Of a DNA stretch of 64,000 nucleotides, positions 56,598-64,000 are shown piece after piece. Source of the stretch: Bifidobacterium breve (lineage in GTDB: Bacteria > Actinomycetota > Acidimicrobiia > Acidimicrobiales > Ilumatobacteraceae); assembly GCA_945901725.1 (NCBI GenBank), contig CAMDLK010000001.1:1-64000 (forward strand), in the 5' to 3' direction. How positions within the stretch are numbered: the first letter of the stretch is position 1; each line of letters begins with the position of its first letter. The position numbers and the translations under genes were made by a program. The notes beneath the pieces are model-generated. The model saw nothing but the letters and a program-made list of their open reading frames with translations. It had not been told where the DNA came from and did no database searches.

Positions 56598-57323
56598 GTG
56601 AGTACACAAGATGACAATCCGTTCTATTTTCGCCAACTTCTTAGCGGTCGGGACTTCGGCACCCAAAACCCCATCGCACACCAAATGGTCAATTTTGCCT
56701 ATCTAGTAGGTGACGCCAATACAAAAGAATGCCTTCTCGTAGACCCGGCGTATGCAGTGGATGACCTTCTCGGTATTGCTGAGGCAGACGGAATGACGGT
56801 TACTGGCGTGCTCGCGAGTCACTATCACCCAGACCACGTTGGTGGCTCGATGATGGGCCACACAATCGAGGGGGTCGCTGCGCTATTGGAACGCGTGAAT
56901 GTTCCCATTCATGTGAATCGCCATGAGGCGCCGTGGGTACTCAAGACAACGGGAATCTCAGAGTCAGACCTGATGGTTCATGATGCCGGAGACATAGTGA
57001 CCGTTGGGAACGTTGAAATCACGTGTGTTCATACACCGGGGCATACTCCCGGCAGTCAATGTTTCTTGACCCATGGTTGCCTCATCTCTGGCGACACACT
57101 CTTCCTCGACGGTTGTGGCAGAACAGACCTACCCGGTTCAAATGTCTCCGATATGTATGACAGCTTGACTCTTCTAGCTGGTTTGCCAAACGACACTGTC
57201 GTCTTGCCAGGACATCAGTATTCGGCACCACCTGCGGCGCGCCTGTCAGATGTAAAAGAAAATAACTACGTCTTCAAACCTCGCACACGTGAGCAGTGGA
57301 TGATGATGTTCGGCCACGATTAA
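56598..57323 (+). CDS. MBL-fold metallohydrolase (glyoxalase II/persulfide-dioxygenase-like)
   Basis: LASHYHPDHVGGS, HTPGHTPGSQCF, SGDTLFLDGCGRTDLPG, VLPGHQY. Confidence 0.9.
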   Translation: MSTQDDNPFYFRQLLSGRDFGTQNPIAHQMVNFAYLVGDANTKECLLVDPAYAVDDLLGIAEADGMTVTGVLASHYHPDHVGGSMMGHTIEGVAALLERVNVPIHVNRHEAPWVLKTTGISESDLMVHDAGDIVTVGNVEITCVHTPGHTPGSQCFLTHGCLISGDTLFLDGCGRTDLPGSNVSDMYDSLTLLAGLPNDTVVLPGHQYSAPPAARLSDVKENNYVFKPRTREQWMMMFGHD

Positions 57324-58051
57324 TTCGTAAAAGCTGACACAACCACGCTTATTGCCGACAAGAACAAGAGAAAAATCACGAGAGTGTTGAAGCGTTCTTG
57401 GGTTATGTGTCGTCTCACCGCATAGCCAATAGCAATGGCCACCCCTAACGCCGGAACCGCGACTGCGACTCCTGACAAGTTATTGGCGTTCACTTTTCCA
57501 GCTGTAATAAAGAATGCGAGTGCTCCGATGTTTACAACGGCAAAGACCGTGTTGATGGTTGCACGAAAAGTTGACGGGGCCAATTGGCGAGCCTGCATCA
57601 GAAAAACTAATGGTGGACCGTTGGTTGATGTTGACGTAGATAGGAACCCACTCACTATTCCAAAAATCCAATCAAGATGATGAGAATCGTCACGTAGACG
57701 AAAACCACGCAGCAAAAGAATGGCCGCCGAGATCACCACAACGCCGAGAACCAAACGAAGCCCAGTCTCAGACACAAAGATGAAGGCCATTAAACCAAAG
57801 GGCATGCCGGCGTACGAGGCCAATATCAGTCTCTTTGCTATCGACGCATCAACATGCTTTCGATCAATAACAGCCTGGGAAGTCGTGGAAATCGCACCAA
57901 TGATGGTGGCTACCACCACCGCGTCTCGCGGACTGACGACCAAAGTCATTAACGGCACGGCCAATAAGGAAAAACCAAACCCTGAAAGAGTTTGAGCAAA
58001 CGAGGCAAACGCTATGCACCCAGCAATCCAGGCCAATTCCCCACCACTCAT
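57320..58051 (-). CDS. TauE/SafE-family sulfite exporter-like membrane protein
   Basis: FAQTLSGFGFSLLAVPLMTLVVSPRDAVVVATIIGAIST, multiple TM; TAGGGT-N7-ATG. Confidence 0.85.
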   Translation of the reverse strand: MSGGELAWIAGCIAFASFAQTLSGFGFSLLAVPLMTLVVSPRDAVVVATIIGAISTTSQAVIDRKHVDASIAKRLILASYAGMPFGLMAFIFVSETGLRLVLGVVVISAAILLLRGFRLRDDSHHLDWIFGIVSGFLSTSTSTNGPPLVFLMQARQLAPSTFRATINTVFAVVNIGALAFFITAGKVNANNLSGVAVAVPALGVAIAIGYAVRRHITQERFNTLVIFLLFLSAISVVVSAFTN

Positions 58052-58149
58052 CGGAGCAACCCTAGGCTCGCAGGAGTCCTTGCAGTCGTTTCTTCACCCG
58101 CATGGCCTCTGAAACCCCAATCATTCAGGCATTTGACCTTTACATTTCG

Positions 58150-58155
58150 TACACT
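58150..58155 (+). promoter_or_regulatory. Putative -10 element TACACT of hydrolase/XDH operon
   Basis: TACACT-N6-GTG(58162). Confidence 0.45.
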
Positions 58156-58161
58156 TTGGGG

Positions 58162-59430
58162 GTGCCTACTTCGTCAGCTTCCGTGTTGCCCCAGATAAAT
58201 GGTGAGCGACTGATGCAAAGAATCATGGATCTTGCGAGCATTGGCTCTATTGATGGAGGCGGATGCGCCCGTCTGGCTCTTACAGATGAAGATGCTGCAG
58301 GGCGCGATCTCGTTGTTGGCTGGATGCATGAACTAGGCCTCACAGTTACAACAGATGTCATTGGAAACGTTATTGGCACTTGGGATGTAGGCACTGGGTT
58401 ACCAGTAATGACTGGATCCCACATCGACACGGTTCGTACCGGCGGCAAGTACGACGGAAATCTCGGTGTTCTTGCTGGACTAGAAGTGATACAGACCCTT
58501 CAAGAATCACAAGTAATTCCGCCACGTCCGATCAGCGTGGGAATTTTCACCAATGAAGAAGGATCCCGCTTTGCTCCAGACATGCTGGGCTCTCTTGTGT
58601 ATGTCGGCGGGCTATCAATAGAAGACGCCCTTGACATCGTTGGCATTGATGGCGCACGAGTTGGTGACGAACTGGAACGAATTGGTTACAACGGAGCAAC
58701 ACCCTGCCCCGGCTTTGCCCCGCATGCATTCGTTGAGTTACATATCGAACAAGGTCCTGTTTTAGAAAAAACAAATGTGACCATCGGAGCGGTAACTGGA
58801 GTGCAAGGAATTAGCTGGCAGGAAGTAACAATCACGGGCCAGTCCAACCATGCAGGAACCACTCCAATGAGCATGCGTAAAGATCCTGGCTATGTAGCAG
58901 CGAAGATTTCAGTATTCCTTCGCGATTTGGCTGACCGATACGAAGGCGACCAGGTGTGCACTGTTGGAAGAATTGATCTTTTCCCAAACTTGATCAACGT
59001 GATCCCGGCAAAGGCGGTGATGACACTCGATGTTCGCAACACTGACGACATCATACTTTCTCAGGCAGAACGAGAAATCTCTGAATTCATGACGTCGCTA
59101 TCAGTGAGTGAAGGCGTTGACATTACAAGCCGCTCACTTGCTCGTTTCGAGCCTGTGATTTTTCACCCTCAAGTTATTGACATTGTGGAGAGGGTCTCTA
59201 CGTCAAAGACTTCGTCAGTACGCCGCATGCCGAGCGGTGCTGGGCACGATGCGCAGATGCTTGCGCGCGTCTGTCCGTCCGCAATGATTTTCGTGCCGAG
59301 CGTAGAAGGCATCAGCCACAACCCAGCGGAATTCACAGAACCACAGGACATTGTACTCGGGACAGACATCTTGCTTCAAGTATTAATCGAACTCTCACAG
59401 ATAGAGGAATTTGACTCATGGCTCGATTGA
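58162..59430 (+). CDS. Zn-dependent M20-type hydrolase (N-carbamoyl-L-amino-acid hydrolase/allantoate amidohydrolase-like)
   Basis: TGSHIDTVRTGGKYDGNLGVLAGLEV, TNEEGSRFAPDMLGS, GQSNHAGTTPMSMRKDPG, PSGAGHDAQMLA; start 58162 proposed instead of 58102. Confidence 0.9.
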   Translation: MPTSSASVLPQINGERLMQRIMDLASIGSIDGGGCARLALTDEDAAGRDLVVGWMHELGLTVTTDVIGNVIGTWDVGTGLPVMTGSHIDTVRTGGKYDGNLGVLAGLEVIQTLQESQVIPPRPISVGIFTNEEGSRFAPDMLGSLVYVGGLSIEDALDIVGIDGARVGDELERIGYNGATPCPGFAPHAFVELHIEQGPVLEKTNVTIGAVTGVQGISWQEVTITGQSNHAGTTPMSMRKDPGYVAAKISVFLRDLADRYEGDQVCTVGRIDLFPNLINVIPAKAVMTLDVRNTDDIILSQAEREISEFMTSLSVSEGVDITSRSLARFEPVIFHPQVIDIVERVSTSKTSSVRRMPSGAGHDAQMLARVCPSAMIFVPSVEGISHNPAEFTEPQDIVLGTDILLQVLIELSQIEEFDSWLD

Positions 59431-60341
59431 TTACCATCGGCGCTGCACAGCTAGGTCCTATTCAAAAAGATCACACTCGCCAACAAGTTGTCGCACGCCT
59501 CATTGATCTACTTTGCAAAGCTCATTCAGCCGGATGCGATTTGGTCGTGTTCCCAGAACTTGCGCTCACAACCTTTTTCCCACGCTGGTTTGCAGAGAAC
59601 ATCTCAGAAACTGATCACTATTACGAAACCGAGATGCCCTCCCCTGTTACAGCTCCCCTTTTCGATGAGGCAAAGAATTTGGGTATCGGTTTCTGTCTTG
59701 GTTACGCAGAGTTGACACCCCAAGGTGAACGCTTCAATACACAAATCCTTGTTGAGAAAGACGGGACTGTCGTAGCTAAGTATCGCAAAGTTCATATTCC
59801 TGGACATGAAGAACACGAGCCAGACAGAGCCTTTCAACATGCAGAGCGCTATTACTTCACGCCATCAAATGAAGGTTTCGGCGTGTGGAAAGCTTTTGGT
59901 GCACGTGTCGGAATGATGATCTGTAACGACAGACGTTGGCCAGAGACCTACAGAGTGATGGGTCTTCAAGGAGTTGAATTAATTCTGTGTGGCTACAACA
60001 CTCCTATTCATTACATTCCAGATCCAAGCCAAGACATACTCCAAGGCTTTCACAATGCTCTCGTGATGCAGTCCGGTGCGTACCAAAACGGATCATGGGT
60101 CGTAGGAGTCGCTAAGGCGGGCGTTGAAGAAGGCGTTGATTCTCTTGGACAAAGCATGATTGTTGCGCCATCAGGTCAGATAGTTGCTCAAGCATTAACT
60201 ACCGATGACGAACTACTTGTTGCACATTGCGATATGGACTGGTGCCAGAAATACACCAAGACTCTTTTTGATTTTGACCGCTACCGCAGACCCGAGGTCT
60301 ATACACGCATCACCGCTCAACGCGGAGTGGAACTGGATTAA
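59418..60341 (+). CDS. Nitrilase-superfamily amidohydrolase (N-carbamoyl-D-amino-acid hydrolase-like)
   Basis: DLVVFPELALTTFFPRW, KYRKVHIPGHEEHEP, GMMICNDRRWPETYRVMGLQGVELI (Glu-Lys-Cys). Confidence 0.9.
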   Translation: MARLITIGAAQLGPIQKDHTRQQVVARLIDLLCKAHSAGCDLVVFPELALTTFFPRWFAENISETDHYYETEMPSPVTAPLFDEAKNLGIGFCLGYAELTPQGERFNTQILVEKDGTVVAKYRKVHIPGHEEHEPDRAFQHAERYYFTPSNEGFGVWKAFGARVGMMICNDRRWPETYRVMGLQGVELILCGYNTPIHYIPDPSQDILQGFHNALVMQSGAYQNGSWVVGVAKAGVEEGVDSLGQSMIVAPSGQIVAQALTTDDELLVAHCDMDWCQKYTKTLFDFDRYRRPEVYTRITAQRGVELD

Positions 60342-60343
60342 CA

Positions 60344-61414
60344 ATGTCCTTTGAGACCCGAGGACTCGTCTGTGCACACCATCATTTGTACTCCTCCCTT
60401 GCTAGAGGCATGCCTGCTCCTGACGTGACACCAGACTCTTTTCTCTCAATCTTGCAAAATGTCTGGTGGAAACTAGACGTAGCGCTCGATTTGGAGACTT
60501 TGTATTGGTCGGCTGCACTTGGTGCGGCCGAGGCACTGTGTAACGGCACTACCGCGATTATCGATCATCATGAATCTCCGATGGCCATAGATGGCAGCCT
60601 CGATGTGATTGCAGATGCATGCTCAATGATTGGTGTTAAAGCAAACTTGTCATACGGCGTCACAGATAGGTGGGACGGAGCGACTCTTCGTTCAAAAGTT
60701 AGTCCTCTGTCCCCTATGACTGACGGAGCTGCGCGAGGCCTTCGTGAGAATGAGCGTTTTTTGCGTGCGGGTGGTCGCGGAATGGTCGGAGTGCACGCAT
60801 CATTTACATGTACAGACGAAACAATCGAAAGCGCAGCAGCTCTTGCGGAAACCATGAATACCGGTGTTCATATTCATGTCGCTGAGGGCTTAGATGACAA
60901 AGACGCAGGAGCTCGTCTTCAAGACTTAGCAAATGACAAGTGGCTACTGATACATGCGGTTCACCTAGATCGCGATCTACAGGGCACCATTGTTCATAAT
61001 CCTCGATCAAACATGAACAATTCAGTCGGCTATGCGAATCCCGTTCGTTTTACCAATGATGTCGCATTAGGAACAGATGGAATAGGCGCGGACATGTTGG
61101 AAGAGGCGCGCCTCGCCTACGTGCGCCTGCGTGAGTCAGACGTAACTCAAACGCCTGAGACTGTATGGCAGTGGTTACGAAATGCTGACAAGTTCTTCCC
61201 TGAGATAGAAAAAGACACCGTGACCTGGTCATACGACCAAACCGACAGTCCGTGGCATGTTGCGTTCACACCAGGAGTCAGATGCGTAGACGTTCGAGTC
61301 AATGGTGATCTTGTTGTTGAAAACGGAAAGCCAACCCGCTTCGACATGAATGAAATCAGAACCAAGGCAGCAGAAGCGGCCATCAAACTCCATAAGAAAC
61401 TTGCCCTGAGGTAA
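60344..61414 (+). CDS. SsnA/guanine-deaminase-like amidohydrolase, N-terminally short
   Basis: VCAHHHLYSSLARGMP, HIHVAEGLDD, LLIHAVHLD, ALGTDGIGADM; begins almost at the HxH motif. Confidence 0.85.
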   Translation: MSFETRGLVCAHHHLYSSLARGMPAPDVTPDSFLSILQNVWWKLDVALDLETLYWSAALGAAEALCNGTTAIIDHHESPMAIDGSLDVIADACSMIGVKANLSYGVTDRWDGATLRSKVSPLSPMTDGAARGLRENERFLRAGGRGMVGVHASFTCTDETIESAAALAETMNTGVHIHVAEGLDDKDAGARLQDLANDKWLLIHAVHLDRDLQGTIVHNPRSNMNNSVGYANPVRFTNDVALGTDGIGADMLEEARLAYVRLRESDVTQTPETVWQWLRNADKFFPEIEKDTVTWSYDQTDSPWHVAFTPGVRCVDVRVNGDLVVENGKPTRFDMNEIRTKAAEAAIKLHKKLALR

Positions 61415-61416
61415 CC

Positions 61417-62250
61417 ATGCCGGTATTCATCCCATCTTCTTTGGCCGAAGCAACTCAGCTTCTGTCGACCAACCTTGACGCGCACCTTCTTACAGGGGGA
61501 ACCGACATGATGGTAGAGGTTAACTTCAACCACAGGCACCCTGAGACAGTCATTGCTCTTCGCAAAGTTCCTGAGTTCCAACAATGGAACATTGATAGCA
61601 ACGCTCGCGTAGTCCATATCGGATCATCTGTTCCGTACGCCACCATGGAGCACGGAGAACTTGCAAAGGCTCTCCCCGCCCTCGCTGAAGCCGCACGGAC
61701 AGTTGGTTCACCACAAATTCGTGCTGCAGGTTCCTTGGGCGGAAATCTGGGCACATGTTCTCCGGCCGGAGATTCACTTCCGGTTCTTTCAGCACTTGAC
61801 GCAATCGTTCATTTGCAATCCGAGAAAGCGACTCGCTCACTTTCATTTGCAGAGTTCATGGTGGGACCGAAGAGAAATTCACGACAGCCCGACGAGATCA
61901 TCACGGGTGTCACCATTCCTCTTACTAACGGATGGCAAGGATACGCAAAAGTCGGAGTACGAAATGCAATGGTTATCTCGGTTGCCTCGGTGTGCCTTGC
62001 TATTCATGATGGCAAGGTTCGAGTAGCACTCGGTTCAGTAGGACCAACAATTATTCGTTGCTCCGAATCCGAAGCCTGGATAAATAGTGTCGGTCTTGAG
62101 AACGTTGATCATGCAATTGCTCAAGAGTTCGGCGCCAAAGTTCGTGCAGAGTCTCGCCCAATCGATGACCACCGATCAACCGCGGAATATCGACGCCACG
62201 CTGTTGGCGTGTTAGCTGCGCGACTATTACTACGAGGAGTTCAAAAATGA
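61417..62250 (+). CDS. FAD-binding subunit of molybdopterin dehydrogenase (XDH/CoxM-like)
   Basis: HLLTGGTDMMVEVN, QIRAAGSLGGNLGTCSPAGDSLPVL. Confidence 0.93.
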   Translation: MPVFIPSSLAEATQLLSTNLDAHLLTGGTDMMVEVNFNHRHPETVIALRKVPEFQQWNIDSNARVVHIGSSVPYATMEHGELAKALPALAEAARTVGSPQIRAAGSLGGNLGTCSPAGDSLPVLSALDAIVHLQSEKATRSLSFAEFMVGPKRNSRQPDEIITGVTIPLTNGWQGYAKVGVRNAMVISVASVCLAIHDGKVRVALGSVGPTIIRCSESEAWINSVGLENVDHAIAQEFGAKVRAESRPIDDHRSTAEYRRHAVGVLAARLLLRGVQK

Positions 62251-62735
62251 GCGAATCAGAGCACTACACACTCACTGTAAACGGCGTGGAACGCAAAGTA
62301 TCTGACGCCTGGATTGGTGAAAGTCTTCTATATGTTCTTCGTGAACGACTCGGTTTACCAGGCTCAAAAGGAGCATGCGAACAAGGCGAATGCGGAAGCT
62401 GCACTGTCTTTGTTGACAACGCTGCTGTATGTAGCTGTCTAGTAATGGCTGCAACCGCAGTAGGAACACAAATAGCAACAGTTGAAGGCCTGAATGAAGA
62501 CGGTTCACTGACAGACGTTCAAGAAGCTTTTGTTACGGAAGGCGCAGTTCAATGCGGTTTTTGCACACCAGGATTAGTTATGGCTGTTCATCATTTACTT
62601 GATCACAACGACTCGCCGAACGAACAGGAAATCAAAGAAGCATTGTCGGGCAATATATGTCGTTGCACTGGTTATGGTCGAATATTCGCTGCCGTTGACA
62701 CTGTGATTTCAGTACGCAAAGGCATCTCGTCATGA
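62247..62735 (+). CDS. [2Fe-2S] subunit of molybdopterin dehydrogenase (XDH/CoxS-like)
   Basis: GSKGACEQGECGSCTVFVDNAAVCSC and QCGFCTPGLVM...GNICRCTGYG. Confidence 0.95.
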   Translation: MSESEHYTLTVNGVERKVSDAWIGESLLYVLRERLGLPGSKGACEQGECGSCTVFVDNAAVCSCLVMAATAVGTQIATVEGLNEDGSLTDVQEAFVTEGAVQCGFCTPGLVMAVHHLLDHNDSPNEQEIKEALSGNICRCTGYGRIFAAVDTVISVRKGISS

Positions 62736-64000
62736 CCATCACTAAGACACAGCGAGACATTCTCGGATCAAGCGCCTTACGTCCCGACGGAATATCAAAG
62801 GTCCAAGGAGACTACGAATTCTCATCAGATTTACATGCTGAAAACATGCTGTGGGGCGCAACCCTTCGATCACCGCATCCATATGCGCGAATCGTTTCAA
62901 TTGACGTTTCTGCGGCTTGGAAGATCGCTGGGGTTGAGTGCGTCATAACAGCCGATGATGTCCCCGGACAATTGACATACGGTCTCATCAGCGAAGACCA
63001 ACCAGTATTCGCCAATGATGTTGTGCGTTACATGGGAGAACCAATAGCAGCCGTTGCTGCAGACCATCCCGAGACGTGCCGACGTGCTCTAGCTGCAATT
63101 CACGTTGTATACGAGGTGCTTGCGCCTCTAACGAACCCTGAGCATGCGATTGACGAGTCTCATGAGCCTATTCACCCGGATGGAAACATCATTCGACGCC
63201 AACGCATCGTCCATGGCGACATGCACGCCACTGCGCCTATCGTCGTTGAGGGCACGTACGACATAGGAATGCAAGACCAAGCTTTTCTTGGTACAGAATC
63301 TGCGCTTGCAATACCTGATCACGATGGCGCAGGAATAGAAGTCTTCGTAGCGACTCAGTGGCTTCATGAAGATCGTAAACAAATGGCCAAATGCTTGGGC
63401 ATGCCTGAGGAAAAAGTTCGTTTAGTCCTCGGTGGAGTTGGCGGAGCCTTTGGTGCTCGTGAGGACATCAGCCTGCAAGTACACACTGCCCTATTGGCAA
63501 TGCGGACTAGTCGTCCAGTCAAGATGCAGTACGGACGAGAGGAAAGTTTCTTTGGGCACGTGCACCGTCATCCTGCTCAGATCTGGATGCGTCACCATGC
63601 AAATACAGATGGTCGGATTGTCAAGATTGAAGCTCGTTTTGTCTTCGATGGTGGAGCGTATTCATCTACTTCCTCGGCAGTTCTCATCAATGGCGTAACT
63701 CACACCCAAGGGCCATACCAATGCCCTAACGCCATTGTTGACGGATATGCCGTGCGCACCAATAATCCTCCATGTGGCGCGATGCGCGGGTTCGGTGTTG
63801 TGCAGGCCTGCTTTGCTCACGAAGGTCAAATGGACAAACTTGCAGCAGCAACAGGTATCGACGAAGTAGAGATTCGTCTGAGAAACATCATTCACACTGG
63901 TGACACCATGATTACCGGACAAATCTTGGAAAGCGTTGCTCCCCTCGAGCGCTGCATACGTGAAACCGCCGCCATGCCGTTGCCTGCAGAAATGGGATTG
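62732..64000 (+). CDS. Molybdopterin-binding large subunit of XDH-family enzyme (truncated by window edge)
   Basis: Not in ORF track; manual translation MTITKTQRDILGSSALRPDGISKVQGDYEFSSDLHAENMLWGATLRSPHPYARI..., with VRLVLGGVGGAFGARED and TNNPPCGAMRGFGVVQACFAHE; 4-nt overlap with upstream gene. Confidence 0.93.
   Translation, partial: MTITKTQRDILGSSALRPDGISKVQGDYEFSSDLHAENMLWGATLRSPHPYARIVSIDVSAAWKIAGVECVITADDVPGQLTYGLISEDQPVFANDVVRYMGEPIAAVAADHPETCRRALAAIHVVYEVLAPLTNPEHAIDESHEPIHPDGNIIRRQRIVHGDMHATAPIVVEGTYDIGMQDQAFLGTESALAIPDHDGAGIEVFVATQWLHEDRKQMAKCLGMPEEKVRLVLGGVGGAFGAREDISLQVHTALLAMRTSRPVKMQYGREESFFGHVHRHPAQIWMRHHANTDGRIVKIEARFVFDGGAYSSTSSAVLINGVTHTQGPYQCPNAIVDGYAVRTNNPPCGAMRGFGVVQACFAHEGQMDKLAAATGIDEVEIRLRNIIHTGDTMITGQILESVAPLERCIRETAAMPLPAEMGL

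Noticed and set aside
1-64000. tRNA/rRNA genes, CRISPR arrays, insertion sequences
   Set aside because: Intergenic gaps are short and none shows a cloverleaf, rRNA-like sequence, terminal inverted repeats or transposase motifs by eye; a tRNAscan/Infernal run would be needed to be certain.

Overview
The window is a dense, mostly housekeeping stretch of what looks like an actinobacterial chromosome. TatB-TatC-HelY synteny, a DUF4193-like protein, GuaB1 and leaderless-type gene starts suggest an Acidimicrobiia-like lineage, but this is inferred without a database search. I recognise about 69 protein-coding genes. I see no tRNA, rRNA, CRISPR array, transposon or prophage. Two genes run off the ends: a PrmA-like methyltransferase on the left and a molybdopterin hydroxylase large subunit on the right. 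The points most worth a second look are: (i) a 535-aa tandem ThyX-like protein whose two halves have lost complementary parts of the ThyX signature; (ii) a cluster of a xanthine-dehydrogenase-type enzyme with three amidohydrolases at the right end, including an amidohydrolase lacking its N-terminal beta-sandwich part; (iii) a sigma28/FliA-like promoter (TCAAGTTC-N11-GCCGATCC) before a secreted peptidoglycan-binding/M23 protein; (iv) a recurrent TANNNT-N6/7-start-codon layout suggesting leaderless transcription, which also corrects several start codons; (v) a perfect palindromic operator between a TetR regulator and a desaturase; (vi) many convergent gene pairs overlapping by exactly 4 nt at their stop codons; and (vii) a possible RNA switch in the ferredoxin 5'UTR. 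All family calls come from reading motifs in the translations; no search or alignment was run.
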